A stretch of DNA of 42,914 bases. It comes from an uncultured Lachnospiraceae bacterium. Its GTDB lineage: Bacteria; Bacillota; Clostridia; Lachnospirales; Lachnospiraceae. Position numbers and translations under genes: made by a program. This document shows, piece after piece, positions 16,539 to 25,168 of the stretch; the stretch's first letter is position 1, and each line of letters opens with the position of its first letter. The notes under the pieces were generated by a model. The model worked only from the letters and a program-made list of their open reading frames with translations. It did not search any database and was not told the DNA's origin. The stretch covers positions 1 through 42,914 of the forward strand of contig CANSTU010000021.1 of assembly GCA_947650005.1 (NCBI GenBank), read 5' to 3'.

Positions 16539-16663
16539 GGAAGGACCAGCCTCAAATAGGCCTTCGGATGACCGCCGGCCCTGTGGGCGTCGTTCACAAA
16601 TATTGCCTGGAAGATATTTGGCGGTTTCCAAGATCTCTTAAAGGATGTAAAATTACTTCGGAT

Positions 16664-16767
16664 CCCAAGTACCGTATTGGGACGGCTGGCAAGGCAATGT
16701 CAATCGGCGTACGTCAAGTACGCCGATTGACATTAACGCCCCTAGCCGCCAAAATACGGCACTTGGG
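16664..16767. repeat. 104-bp imperfect hairpin element (MITE-like)
   Basis: The arms are about 50 bases each. The inner 17 bases pair perfectly (AATGTCAATCGGCGTAC with GTACGCCGATTGACATT) around GTCAA. The outer arms (CCCAAGT, CCGTATT, CGGCT and their complements) pair with mismatches. It carries no gene. It could be a miniature inverted-repeat element or a structured regulatory RNA ahead of the importer. Confidence 0.75.
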
Positions 16768-16970
16768 GGATATCCCCTCATCCATTAAAGGTATGGCCTC
16801 ATTATAAAGGTTATATCTTCAGCATAACCCCTGAAGATGGGAGCTTAGATGCGGTTACTTTTCAGACAATAGTCTGGCATGTCATTTTCATTTCACGATT
16901 CATATTGCCTATATCTCCCTATGGAAAGAATAGATCATGACGAAGATGTAAAGTCTATTGATTCATCAAG

Positions 16971-17008
16971 GAAAAATGCGCCATGCATGTTGGGATCGAA
17001 AAATGCGC
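16971..17008 (+). promoter_or_regulatory. direct repeat pair, candidate response-regulator site
   Basis: GAAAAATGCGC occurs at 16971-16981 and again at 16998-17008, 27 bases apart, ending 53 bases upstream of the -35 box of importer 2. AraC-type regulators commonly bind direct repeats at such positions. The link to the regulator at 13192 is inferred. Confidence 0.45.
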
Positions 17009-17061
17009 AAGTTCCTTAGGGACGGTCTTTCTTTTTTCCCCATAATCCATGTTTTTTCCTC

Positions 17062-17090
17062 TTTTTGCGTCTGCTTTGTTTTCTTATAAT
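17062..17090 (+). promoter_or_regulatory. promoter of importer 2
   Basis: TTTTTG, 17 bases, then a perfect TATAAT. TTCTTAT at 17081 and ATAAGAA at 17097 form an inverted repeat over and just after the -10 box, so a repressor could also act here. The weak -35 box fits an activator-dependent promoter. Confidence 0.6.
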
Positions 17091-17124
17091 AAATTCATAA
17101 GAAAAGGAAAGGCAGAAACGAAAG

Positions 17125-18072
17125 ATGGGAAAGGTTATTAAACTTAAATGGAAAAAGTTCCGAAAACAATGGCAGCTGCAGGTGATCGCATTGGCTGGAA
17201 TGGCGATCCTGTTTTTATTCTCTTATATGCCCCTGTTCGGCATTATCATTGCTTTTAAGAATTATTCCATCAACATGGGATTTGCCGGGATCTTTGAAAG
17301 CGAATGGGTGGGGCTGAAATGGTTCAAGGAATTCTTCAGCTTCTATCGGTTCGGGGAAATTCTGAAAAACACGCTGGTGCTCAGCATATCGAAGCTGGCG
17401 TTGTCCTTTCCCGCCCCCATTCTGCTCGCGCTTTTGCTCAGTGAAATGCGCTGTACCTGGTTTAAGCGGTTGGTGCAGACGGTCAGTTATCTGCCGAATT
17501 TTATTTCCTGGGTGCTGCTGTACACAATCGCTACGGCTTTTCTAAATGCGGACACGGGCATTGTCAACAAGCTTCTTCTGAACCTGGGGCTGGTGGATAC
17601 GTCGGTTCCCTTTCTCACCTCTCCGGACTATTTCTATGGAGTTTCCGTTTTCCTGGCGGTCTGGAAGAATTCCGGATACTGGGCGATCATTTTCCTGGCA
17701 GCCATTGCGGGGATCGATTCCCAGCTCTATGAGGCGGCGGACATCGATGGGGCAGGAAGGCTGGCCAAGATCTGGCATATTACCCTGCCGGGGATCCGGG
17801 CAAGCATTATCACGGTCCTGATCCTGTCCATAGGAAGCCTTTTGGGAGGCGGTATGGGCGGATCCAACTTTGAACAGGCCTATATTTTCGGGAATACCTT
17901 TAATAATTCCACATCCGAGATCCTACAGACCTATTCGTTTAAGACAGGGCTATCAAACGGAAGGTTCGCCTATGCCACGGCGGTGGATCTGATTCAGTCT
18001 GTAATTTCCGTACTGCTGATCCTGATCAGCAATTGGGGGGCCAAGAAGACGACTGGTGATGGGATTTTCTGA
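17125..18072 (+). CDS. ABC permease, LplB-type, importer 2
   Basis: This is a CUT1 permease of 315 residues with about six membrane segments. The EAA loop reads SQLYEAADIDGAGRLAKIWHI. It is the first gene of an operon in the order permease, permease, binding protein, esterase. The order differs from importers 1 and 3, in which the binding protein comes first. The ribosome binding site is weak (AGGAAAGG about 12 bases upstream). Confidence 0.88.
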   Translation: MGKVIKLKWKKFRKQWQLQVIALAGMAILFLFSYMPLFGIIIAFKNYSINMGFAGIFESEWVGLKWFKEFFSFYRFGEILKNTLVLSISKLALSFPAPILLALLLSEMRCTWFKRLVQTVSYLPNFISWVLLYTIATAFLNADTGIVNKLLLNLGLVDTSVPFLTSPDYFYGVSVFLAVWKNSGYWAIIFLAAIAGIDSQLYEAADIDGAGRLAKIWHITLPGIRASIITVLILSIGSLLGGGMGGSNFEQAYIFGNTFNNSTSEILQTYSFKTGLSNGRFAYATAVDLIQSVISVLLILISNWGAKKTTGDGIF

Positions 18073-18079
18073 TTAAAAT

Positions 18080-18093
18080 GCCGCTTATGCGGC
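18080..18093 (+). repeat. small hairpin before the second permease of importer 2
   Basis: GCCGC-TTAT-GCGGC, followed by GGAATGAGAGG. The layout (GC-rich stem, A/T-rich four-base loop, then purine-rich ribosome binding site) resembles hairpin A of the 63-bp repeats. Kinship is possible but unproven. Confidence 0.4.
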
Positions 18094-18108
18094 GGAATGA
18101 GAGGAAAG

Positions 18109-19002
18109 ATGAAAGAAAATGCGGTTGGAAGAAAATACAAATGGACAAAGGAGAATGTGATCTTCGACGCAGTGGTGTGGGTCGTGCTGCTGGCAGTCTT
18201 TGCACTGATCGCTTATCCATTCTATTACATTATCTTGGCTTCTTTTAATGAAGGCTATGATTTTATGCGCGGAGGCGTCTATTTCTTCCCCAGGAAATTT
18301 ACGTTTTTCAATTATGTGAACCTACTGGCCCAGGAGAAATGGATCAAGGCTTTTCAGGTCTCCTTTTTCCGGACGATCCTCGGGGCATTATTGACGGTTA
18401 CGGCAACCTGTTTTGTTTCCTATGTATTATCCCGGGAAGAGCTGATTTTCGGGAAAATATATAAATTCCTCGTCATATTTGCTATGTATGTGTCGGGGGG
18501 ATTGATTCCGTACTATATTACGTTACGCAATCTTCATCTGTTAAATACGGTATGGGTCTATATCATACCGTCCATGTTGAATCTGTTTTTTATCATGGTG
18601 GGAATTAACTTCTTTGCGTCCATACCGGTTTCGTTGATCGAGTCGGCAAGGTTGGACGGGGCCTCTGAGTTTACGATCCTTTTTCGTATCGTGAGGCCGG
18701 TATCCACGCCGTTTATCGCCACATTGGCCCTGTTTTCAGCGGTAAACCAGTGGAACGCCTGGCTGGATTCCGCCTACTATGTAAACGGGGAAGGGCTGCG
18801 GACGATCGCTTATCGGATGCTGACCGAGGTGAACCAGACGCTGGGTTCCACATCCACGGGCGGCTCCATGGTGACCACGTCCACATCCATGACCACCCAG
18901 GCATCCGCCATGGTGGCATCCATGCTTCCCATCATGTGTGTCTATCCCTTCCTGCAGAAGTATTTCGTGCAGGGAATCATGATCGGGGCGGTAAAGGAAT
19001 AG
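18109..19002 (+). CDS. ABC permease, YtcP-type, importer 2
   Basis: This is the partner permease, 297 residues. The EAA loop reads SLIESARLDGASEFTILF, and the C-terminus (LQKYFVQGIMIGAVKE) is typical of the family. An in-frame ATG at 18097 is possible. I prefer 18109, which has GAGG four bases before the AAAG spacer, but this choice is not firm. Confidence 0.87.
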   Translation: MKENAVGRKYKWTKENVIFDAVVWVVLLAVFALIAYPFYYIILASFNEGYDFMRGGVYFFPRKFTFFNYVNLLAQEKWIKAFQVSFFRTILGALLTVTATCFVSYVLSREELIFGKIYKFLVIFAMYVSGGLIPYYITLRNLHLLNTVWVYIIPSMLNLFFIMVGINFFASIPVSLIESARLDGASEFTILFRIVRPVSTPFIATLALFSAVNQWNAWLDSAYYVNGEGLRTIAYRMLTEVNQTLGSTSTGGSMVTTSTSMTTQASAMVASMLPIMCVYPFLQKYFVQGIMIGAVKE

Positions 19003-19063
19003 CCCAAACGAGAGAGTTGCATGTCATGTATTTTTAATTTATTATAAAGGAGGTATCTTGCTT

Positions 19064-20704
19064 ATGAAAAGGAAAACAGTGAAAAGGTTGCTGGCTGCCG
19101 TGCTTACCGCGGGGCTGCTTCTGAGCGGCTGCGGAGGCGGAGCGGGGACGGAGCCGTCCGACGAAGCGAAACCCGAGGCAGAGACTGGAACCGAAAGCGA
19201 GGCTGATGCGGAAGGCGCGCAGGCCGATGCGGAAGGGAGCGAGGGAGAAAAGACTTGGTCGGAGGATGAAATCATCACCTTGAAGCTGTTCTGTGATGAA
19301 ATCTGGTGGCCTTATGACGAATGGTCAGGAAGGATCCCGGACATCGTAACGGAAAAGTTTGGGATTAAATTTGAGGTCACCGTTCCGTCCGATGTGAACC
19401 AGCTGAACATGATGATTGCCTCCGGCGATCTGGGCGACCTGGTCTGCTCCGGGAAATTCACCCGTCTGTCCGATTCCAACATCTGCTATTCCCTGGATGA
19501 GCTTGCGGAGGAATATAATACGGATCTGGACATTCATTCTGTGATGCGTTTCGTCAATACGGCCGACGACGGGAAGCTCTATACCCAAATGGTGGGATAT
19601 TCCCCTAACTCCGTTCTGGCTGATTGGGACAAGGTGGTCTACGAACAGGCTGGAATGGTAATTCGGACGGATATTTATGAGGAGCTGGGTTCTCCTGCCT
19701 TGAATAACCTGGACGACTTTAGCAATCTTCTGCAGAGCGTGAAGGAGAACTATCCGGACATCGTTCCGTTTGCCTACAATTATAGTTTTACCAATGACTA
19801 TATTAAGATTCTGTGCGGCGCAACGCCCAATGAGGACGGATTCGTGGATGTGGACGGAAAAGCTGTTCCGTTTATTATGGATCCCAATCTGCTCGGATAC
19901 TATGAACAGATGAATGACTGGTATCGGAAAGGTTACATGACGGATGAGAATTTCGCATGGACGGGCAATGAGGATCAGGATTTGATGATCAGCGGAAAAC
20001 TGTTCGCGGACAGCTTTTACAGCAATGCAGGAGATGTATTCAATCCGAAGCTGGAACAGGCAGGTGTGGATTTTAGAGTACAGCTGCTGATCGATATGAC
20101 CAGGGGACAAGAGGGCGCGCACTGGACGCAGACAACGGCAGGCTGGAGAGGCTTGTTCATTCCCAGAAGCTGTTCGGATCCGGAAAGAGTCCTGGAATTC
20201 TGTAAATGGGCCTGGTCCGACGAGGGACAGGAGCTCCTGCTCTGGGGTGAAGAGGGGAAAGACTGGGATTGGGACGAAGACCATAGCTATCCGATCCTGA
20301 ATTATGATTTCGAGGCGCCCAACACAGAGGATGGTGTGAAGTTCTGGGGATGGATGTGTCATGACGGCAAGACCAACGTGCTGCCGGGATACGGAAACGG
20401 CGGCTATACCTATGACGCCAGAGTGGCCCTGACGGAGATCAGCGATGCCAATCCGGTTCTGGGCATGTTGCGGATGGGAGCCGATTCCAACGAACAGGTG
20501 ATTATGGACAATTTGAGGGAATTATATATGAACGAGTCCACCAATATCATCACGGCTGGGAGCGCGGAGGAATGCAAGGCCAAATATGAAAGCATGCTGG
20601 AAACTGCGAAAAAGATGGGGGCCGATCAGCTGACCGAGTGGGCGAACGAAAAATATGTTTCTCTTAAAACGGAATACGATAAGATTAAAGACAACGTGGA
20701 ATGA
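19064..20704 (+). CDS. extracellular solute-binding lipoprotein, importer 2
   Basis: This is a lipid-anchored sugar-binding protein of the LipO/YtcQ class, 546 residues. The lipobox is LSGC after a short Lys/Arg-rich start and a hydrophobic core. An acidic Glu/Ala/Asp linker (about 25-65) follows. TTG at 19058 is in frame, but the ATG at 19064 is preceded by AAAGGAGG and fits a lipoprotein start. It ends the transport genes of the YesMN-linked operon. The esterase that follows hints at an acylated oligosaccharide ligand. Confidence 0.88.
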   Translation: MKRKTVKRLLAAVLTAGLLLSGCGGGAGTEPSDEAKPEAETGTESEADAEGAQADAEGSEGEKTWSEDEIITLKLFCDEIWWPYDEWSGRIPDIVTEKFGIKFEVTVPSDVNQLNMMIASGDLGDLVCSGKFTRLSDSNICYSLDELAEEYNTDLDIHSVMRFVNTADDGKLYTQMVGYSPNSVLADWDKVVYEQAGMVIRTDIYEELGSPALNNLDDFSNLLQSVKENYPDIVPFAYNYSFTNDYIKILCGATPNEDGFVDVDGKAVPFIMDPNLLGYYEQMNDWYRKGYMTDENFAWTGNEDQDLMISGKLFADSFYSNAGDVFNPKLEQAGVDFRVQLLIDMTRGQEGAHWTQTTAGWRGLFIPRSCSDPERVLEFCKWAWSDEGQELLLWGEEGKDWDWDEDHSYPILNYDFEAPNTEDGVKFWGWMCHDGKTNVLPGYGNGGYTYDARVALTEISDANPVLGMLRMGADSNEQVIMDNLRELYMNESTNIITAGSAEECKAKYESMLETAKKMGADQLTEWANEKYVSLKTEYDKIKDNVE

Positions 20705-20712
20705 TCCCGATG

Positions 20713-20745
20713 CCATGGCCTGCGCAGCTGCTGTGCAGGCCATGG
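20713..20745 (+). promoter_or_regulatory. intergenic hairpin after the importer 2 binding protein
   Basis: CCATGGCCTGC and GCAGGCCATGG form a perfect 11-bp stem. GAAAGG follows, not a T run. It separates the transport genes from the esterase and is the same kind of structure as at 8954 and 31666. Confidence 0.6.
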
Positions 20746-20860
20746 GAAAGGCGTGCCGGCCGGATCTGGAACGGTGTATTTCCGCAGTCCGAATATTCGG
20801 ACAAAAGGAAGGGCGCGGCAGGCAATTGTGGGACAGGGTTGGAGAGGAAGGAGCCGTCAT

Positions 20861-21718
20861 ATGAATTTAAATGAAGAGCCTTTAGCAAAGGTGGTAACCC
20901 CGCCGATGATCGATTATGAAAAGGAAGGGTTGACGTTTACGGAAGGCGTGGTCTATACCGTCAATAACGGAAGGGAGTACCGGATGGACATCGTCTACCC
21001 GGCTGATGCGCAGGGCGCACTGCCTACGGTGATTTGGGTGCACGGCGGCGGCTGGTCGGATGAGAACTTAACCAGGAAGTATCTTCCAAGCCGGGAGCTG
21101 GCGGAGCTCGCCAAAAAGGGTTATGTGACGGCCAGCATCGATTACCGTCTCTGCCAGGTGGCGCCGTTTCCAGCGCAGATCATAGACTGTAAAGCAGCGG
21201 TTCGGTTTCTACGCGCCAATGCGGAATTATACCATGTTGACGTTGCGCATATCGGAGCCTGGGGGGAATCGGCCGGCGGACATCTGGTTGAGCTGATGGC
21301 CTACAGCGACGATGCGGAGTTCGTGGACGAGCATAACAGCGGCTATTCCAGCCGGATACAGGCCGTGGTGCCCTGGTATGCCCCTGCTGATCTGCGCAAG
21401 CCGAGAAAGAGTGGAGAGGAGATGCCTCAGCTTTACCGGAATCTGTTCGGAAGCGACGATGTGGAGGAATGCCATCGTATGGCTGAAATAGCCAGCCCGG
21501 TGACCTACACGGGCAGGAAGAACCCGCCTACTCTTCTGATGCATGGGGATGTGGACCGCCTGGTCAGCCTGGAGGAGAGCAAGGTGATGGAACAGGCCCT
21601 GCGGGAAGCTGGAAATGAGGTAAGCCTTGTAATAGTGCCTGGCCAGGGACACGGGTTCTTTGACGGAGACGAATATTACCAGGAGATCTACAGATTTTTT
21701 GAGAAAACATTAAAATAG
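20861..21718 (+). CDS. alpha/beta-hydrolase esterase (BD-FAE/acetyl-esterase-like)
   Basis: This is a 285-residue serine esterase without a signal peptide, hence cytosolic. The oxyanion motif is HGGGW, the catalytic Ser lies in GESAGGH, and Asp and His are in HGDVDRLV and GQGHGFF. The frame extends back to 20753, but the ATG at 20861 has AAGGAG seven bases before it. Placed after importer 2, it probably removes acetyl or feruloyl groups from imported plant oligosaccharides. The ester type cannot be read from sequence. Confidence 0.82.
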   Translation: MNLNEEPLAKVVTPPMIDYEKEGLTFTEGVVYTVNNGREYRMDIVYPADAQGALPTVIWVHGGGWSDENLTRKYLPSRELAELAKKGYVTASIDYRLCQVAPFPAQIIDCKAAVRFLRANAELYHVDVAHIGAWGESAGGHLVELMAYSDDAEFVDEHNSGYSSRIQAVVPWYAPADLRKPRKSGEEMPQLYRNLFGSDDVEECHRMAEIASPVTYTGRKNPPTLLMHGDVDRLVSLEESKVMEQALREAGNEVSLVIVPGQGHGFFDGDEYYQEIYRFFEKTLK

Positions 21719-21737
21719 GTTTTGGTTTTGCTTTCAG

Positions 21738-21766
21738 GTATAAAATACCTCCATTTACAGATACTA
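21738..21766 (+). promoter_or_regulatory. sigmaF/sigmaG-like forespore promoter of spoVT
   Basis: GTATA, 17 bases, then GATACTA. The consensus is G-H-ATR with a CATNNTA -10 box, so one position differs. In Bacillus subtilis spoVT belongs to the sigmaG regulon. A small AGGTAT/ATACCT stem overlaps the -35 box. Confidence 0.45.
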
Positions 21767-21818
21767 GGATTACGTTTACGGCGTGAATTTCTACTATGTG
21801 CAAATGGAGGTTTTTTAT

Positions 21819-22364
21819 ATGAAGGCGACGGGAATCGTGAGAAGGATAGATGATTTAGGGAGGATAGTCATACCGAAGGAGATCCGCAGGACGCTGCGCA
21901 TCCGGGAGAGCGATCCGCTGGAAATCTTTACCGACCGGGAAGGGGAAATCATCCTGAAAAAGTATTCCCCCATCGGAGAGATGAGCAGTTTTGCCAAGCA
22001 ATATGCGGAAAGCCTGGCCCAGGTTTCCGGCCAGATGGCGCTGATCTCGGACCGGGATCAATTCATCGCAGCGGCCGGAGGCTGTAAGGCCCTGGTGGGA
22101 AAAGGGATCAGCAAAGCCCTGGAAGCCGCCATAGAGGGCAGGGAAAGCGTCTTGGCGGTTAAGGGCGACCGGAATTTCATTGAAATGACGGAAGAAGGGG
22201 AGCCGGAATGCCTCAATGAGGCCATCTGCCCCATCATCTGCGAGGGGGACGTGATTGGGTCGGTTGCCCTGCTGAACAATGAAGCCAGAGGAAAGATGGG
22301 CGAGGTAGAGCAGAAGCTCATCCAATCCGCGGCAGGGTTTCTGGGGAGACAGATGGAGCAGTAA
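21819..22364 (+). CDS. spoVT: stage V sporulation protein T
   Basis: This is a forespore transcription regulator of 181 residues. The N-terminal AbrB-type swapped-hairpin DNA-binding domain (MKATGIVRRIDDLGRIVIPKE...) is followed by a GAF-like C-terminal domain. In Bacilli and Clostridia it tunes the sigmaG regulon during spore maturation. The frame extends back to 21783; the ATG at 21819 has GGAGG eight bases before it and is the conserved start. It stands alone between the esterase and the hydratase, with its own promoter. It marks the return to core genome. Confidence 0.92.
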   Translation: MKATGIVRRIDDLGRIVIPKEIRRTLRIRESDPLEIFTDREGEIILKKYSPIGEMSSFAKQYAESLAQVSGQMALISDRDQFIAAAGGCKALVGKGISKALEAAIEGRESVLAVKGDRNFIEMTEEGEPECLNEAICPIICEGDVIGSVALLNNEARGKMGEVEQKLIQSAAGFLGRQMEQ

Positions 22365-22542
22365 ACGGGTGGAGAGGGCCGGGAGGTCTTCTCCATTTCT
22401 GTATCCAGGGCAGAGAGTTCCTTTTTCTTTTGCTGCTGCGGCTAAACTATAACATGAAGGCAACATCTGTGCTTTTAAGACGCAGTTGTAACACATATCT
22501 TGTAATCGGAGCGCACTATTTCGTGCGTAGCATAATTTCCCG

Positions 22543-22571
22543 TTGCATCCCTCTTTCCTTTCCATTATAAT
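22543..22571 (+). promoter_or_regulatory. sigmaA-type promoter of the hydratase gene
   Basis: TTGCAT, 17 bases, then TATAAT. A second TATAAT lies at 22580-22585 without a good -35 partner. A leader of about 120 bases results. Confidence 0.65.
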
Positions 22572-22601
22572 GAAACCGTTATAATAAAAGCTCAATTTTT
22601 T

Positions 22602-22644
22602 CCGCGGCCATCCTGTCAACCTGCAGGAGATGGCCGGCGGTTTT
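22602..22644 (+). terminator. possible attenuator hairpin in the hydratase leader
   Basis: CCGCGGCCATC pairs with GATGGCCGGCGG (one bulge) and is followed by TTTT. It lies between promoter and start codon, where it could end transcription conditionally. The T run is short. Confidence 0.4.
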
Positions 22645-22702
22645 GCGAATGTATGTGTTTTGATTATACCGTTTCTTAAAACAAGAAAACAGGAGGGAAC
22701 CC

Positions 22703-24991
22703 ATGGTAAAATTACTGGACGGCGGCGCATATCTGGCAGGCGGAGAGATTATTCCCGATTCCCGGGATGCGGCGGCAGCAATAGAGGCGAAGACCGGAAA
22801 AAAGGTAACCAGACAGGATGCGGCGAAGGAGACGATCGCCTATCGCATCCTTGCGGCGCACAATACTTCCGGGAATATGGACAACCTGAAAATTAAATTT
22901 GATAAACTCACCTCCCACGACATCACCTTCGTGGGCATCATCCAGACAGCGCGGGCCTCAGGGCTGGAGAAATTCCCCATCCCTTATGTGCTCACCAACT
23001 GCCATAATTCGCTGTGTGCGGTGGGCGGCACCATTAACGAGGATGATCATATGTTCGGCCTCACGTGTGCGAAAAAGTATGGCGGCGTGTATGTGCCCCC
23101 CCATCAGGCAGTGATCCATCAATTCGCCAGGGAGATGATGGCGGGCGGCGGGAAAATGATTCTGGGCTCCGACTCCCATACCCGTTACGGGGCGCTGGGA
23201 ACCATGGCCATGGGAGAGGGCGGGCCGGAGCTGGTGAAGCAGCTCCTGAACCAGACTTATGATATCAGAATGCCCGGCGTGGTGGGCGTATACTTAACGG
23301 GAGAACCCGTCCCGGGCGTAGGCCCGCAGGACGTGGCTCTGGCTATTATCGGCGCGGTATTCGCAAACGGTTACGTGAAGAATAAGGTGATGGAATTCGT
23401 GGGCCCTGGCGTGGAAAGGCTTAGCGCGGACTTTAGGATCGGCATTGACGTGATGACCACGGAAACCACCTGCTTATCCTCCATCTGGAAGACGGATCGT
23501 ATTATTGAAGAATTCTATGAGATCCATGGCAGAAAAGAGGAATATCAGGAACTCGTTCCGGGAGAAGCGGCATATTATGACGGTATGATTATGGTGGATT
23601 TATCCGCCATAAGGCCTATGATCGCCATGCCCTTCCACCCCAGCAATACCTATCCCATAGAGGAAGTGAATGCCAACCTTACGGATATCCTCCACGACGT
23701 GGAGAAGCGTGCGGCGGTGAGCCTGGACGGAGCGGTGCCCTACTGTCTACAGGACAAAGTGCGGGACGGAAAATTCTGTGTGGATCAGGGGATTATCGCA
23801 GGCTGCGCGGGCGGCGGGTTTGAAAACATTTGCGCGGCGGCGGATATTCTTAAGGGCAGATATATTGGGTCAGAGGGCTTTACGCTCAGCGTCTACCCCG
23901 CGTCCATGCCCATTTATATGGAATTGATTAAAAATGGGACTGCTGCGACGATTCTGGAGACGGGGGCAGTGATGAAGACGGCCTTCTGCGGGCCCTGCTT
24001 TGGTGCGGGCGATACGCCGGCCAATAACGCGTTTTCCGTCCGCCACTCCACCAGGAACTTCCCGAACCGGGAGGGAAGCAAGCTTCAGAACGGGCAGATT
24101 GCGTCCGTGGCGTTGATGGACGCTCGTTCCATTGCGGCCACTGCGGCCAATCAGGGTGTGCTGACTCCGGCCACGGAATTTGACGGGAATTTCGGCAGAT
24201 ATCAGTATCACTTTGATGCGAAGATCTATGAAAACAGGGTTTTCGATTCCAAAGGAATGGCGGATCCGGAGGTGGAAATCCAGTTCGGGCCCAATATCAA
24301 GGATTGGCCCGCCATGGGCGAACTGCCTGAAAACCTGCTTCTGCAGGTGGTATCCGAAATCCATGATCCTGTCACCACCACGGACGAATTGATTCCCTCC
24401 GGAGAGACGTCCTCTTACCGTTCCAATCCGCTGGGCCTGGCGGAATTCACCCTTTCCAGAAAAGATCCCGCCTATGTGGGCCTGGCAAAGGAAATACAGA
24501 AGGCCCAGGCCGCGGTGATGAAGGAAGAATGCCCGTTGGAGGCCCTTCCTGCCATTCGGCCGGCTATGGAACGGATCGCGGAACGATTCCCGGGAGTTGG
24601 AAAAGGAAATCTGGGTTTTGGTTCCACGATCTTCGCGGTGAAGCCGGGAGACGGTTCCGCCAGGGAACAGGCGGCGAGCTGCCAGAAAGTGCTGGGCGGC
24701 TGGGCCAATATCGCAAACGAGTATGCTACCAAGAGATATCGTTCCAATCTGATCAACTGGGGCATGCTTCCTTTCCTCATCGAAGAGGGGGAGCTTCCCT
24801 TTACGAATAAGGATTACCTTTTCTTCCCCGGTATACGCCAGGCGGTGTCGCAGGCGCAGGAGCGCATCACGGCATATGTGGTAAAGGAGAATGGGATGGA
24901 GGAATTCACCATGACCCTGGGCGAGCTGACGGAGGAAGAGCGCCAGATCATCCTGGACGGATGTCTGATCAATTATAACCGGGTTTCCTAA
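22703..24991 (+). CDS. aconitase-superfamily hydratase (YbhJ-like)
   Basis: This is a 762-residue [4Fe-4S] hydro-lyase-like protein. The first half carries [21 protein letters not shown]. The cluster cysteines are probably those in [10 protein letters not shown] and [10 protein letters not shown] (single Cys, then CxxC about 70 residues later), as in aconitase. The nearest characterised relative I recognise is the uncharacterised YbhJ group and not AcnA or AcnB. The true substrate, citrate or another hydroxy-acid, is therefore open. It has its own promoter. The sigmaE-like promoter for spoIID overlaps its stop codon. Confidence 0.8.
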   Translation: MVKLLDGGAYLAGGEIIPDSRDAAAAIEAKTGKKVTRQDAAKETIAYRILAAHNTSGNMDNLKIKFDKLTSHDITFVGIIQTARASGLEKFPIPYVLTNCHNSLCAVGGTINEDDHMFGLTCAKKYGGVYVPPHQAVIHQFAREMMAGGGKMILGSDSHTRYGALGTMAMGEGGPELVKQLLNQTYDIRMPGVVGVYLTGEPVPGVGPQDVALAIIGAVFANGYVKNKVMEFVGPGVERLSADFRIGIDVMTTETTCLSSIWKTDRIIEEFYEIHGRKEEYQELVPGEAAYYDGMIMVDLSAIRPMIAMPFHPSNTYPIEEVNANLTDILHDVEKRAAVSLDGAVPYCLQDKVRDGKFCVDQGIIAGCAGGGFENICAAADILKGRYIGSEGFTLSVYPASMPIYMELIKNGTAATILETGAVMKTAFCGPCFGAGDTPANNAFSVRHSTRNFPNREGSKLQNGQIASVALMDARSIAATAANQGVLTPATEFDGNFGRYQYHFDAKIYENRVFDSKGMADPEVEIQFGPNIKDWPAMGELPENLLLQVVSEIHDPVTTTDELIPSGETSSYRSNPLGLAEFTLSRKDPAYVGLAKEIQKAQAAVMKEECPLEALPAIRPAMERIAERFPGVGKGNLGFGSTIFAVKPGDGSAREQAASCQKVLGGWANIANEYATKRYRSNLINWGMLPFLIEEGELPFTNKDYLFFPGIRQAVSQAQERITAYVVKENGMEEFTMTLGELTEEERQIILDGCLINYNRVS

Positions 24992-24992
24992 C

Positions 24993-25019
24993 ATAACACA
25001 GGCTTCCTCTTCATACAAT
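24993..25019 (+). promoter_or_regulatory. sigmaE-like mother-cell promoter of spoIID
   Basis: ATA, 16 bases, then CATACAAT. The -10 box matches the sigmaE consensus CATACANT fully. In Bacillus subtilis spoIID is a sigmaE gene. The position about 150 bases upstream of the start leaves a leader containing a hairpin. Confidence 0.55.
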
Positions 25020-25114
25020 AAGACATAAGGGATACGATTCGCGCGGCCGGGGCAGACCAGGGCCATGTCTGTAAAAAGAATAGGCGGCCGGCTGCTTTGC
25101 CGGTGGATCGTGAC

Positions 25115-25139
25115 ATGGGCGCTTAAAATCGGCGCCCAT
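25115..25139. promoter_or_regulatory. hairpin in the spoIID leader
   Basis: ATGGGCGC and GCGCCCAT pair perfectly around a nine-base A/T-rich loop, shortly before the spoIID ribosome binding site. No T run follows on the plus strand. On the minus strand it could not terminate a known gene. Confidence 0.45.
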
Positions 25140-25168
25140 CTATGCCGGAAGGGAGGAGGAAATGGCCC

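Larger units (their letters stand above)
16539..17124. other. 586-bp intergenic region upstream of importer 2
   Basis: No convincing gene is present. It contains a 104-bp hairpin element (16664-16767), an 8-bp stem ATCTTCAG/CTGAAGAT (16815-16838), two direct copies of GAAAAATGCGC (16971 and 16998), and a promoter with a palindrome over its -10 region (17062-17103). Confidence 0.7.
22365..22702. other. 338-bp intergenic region before the hydratase
   Basis: No gene is seen. A possible weak terminator of spoVT (TGGAGA ... TCTCCA, 22373-22398) comes first. A promoter (22543-22571) and a leader hairpin (22602-22644) serve the hydratase. Confidence 0.5.
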
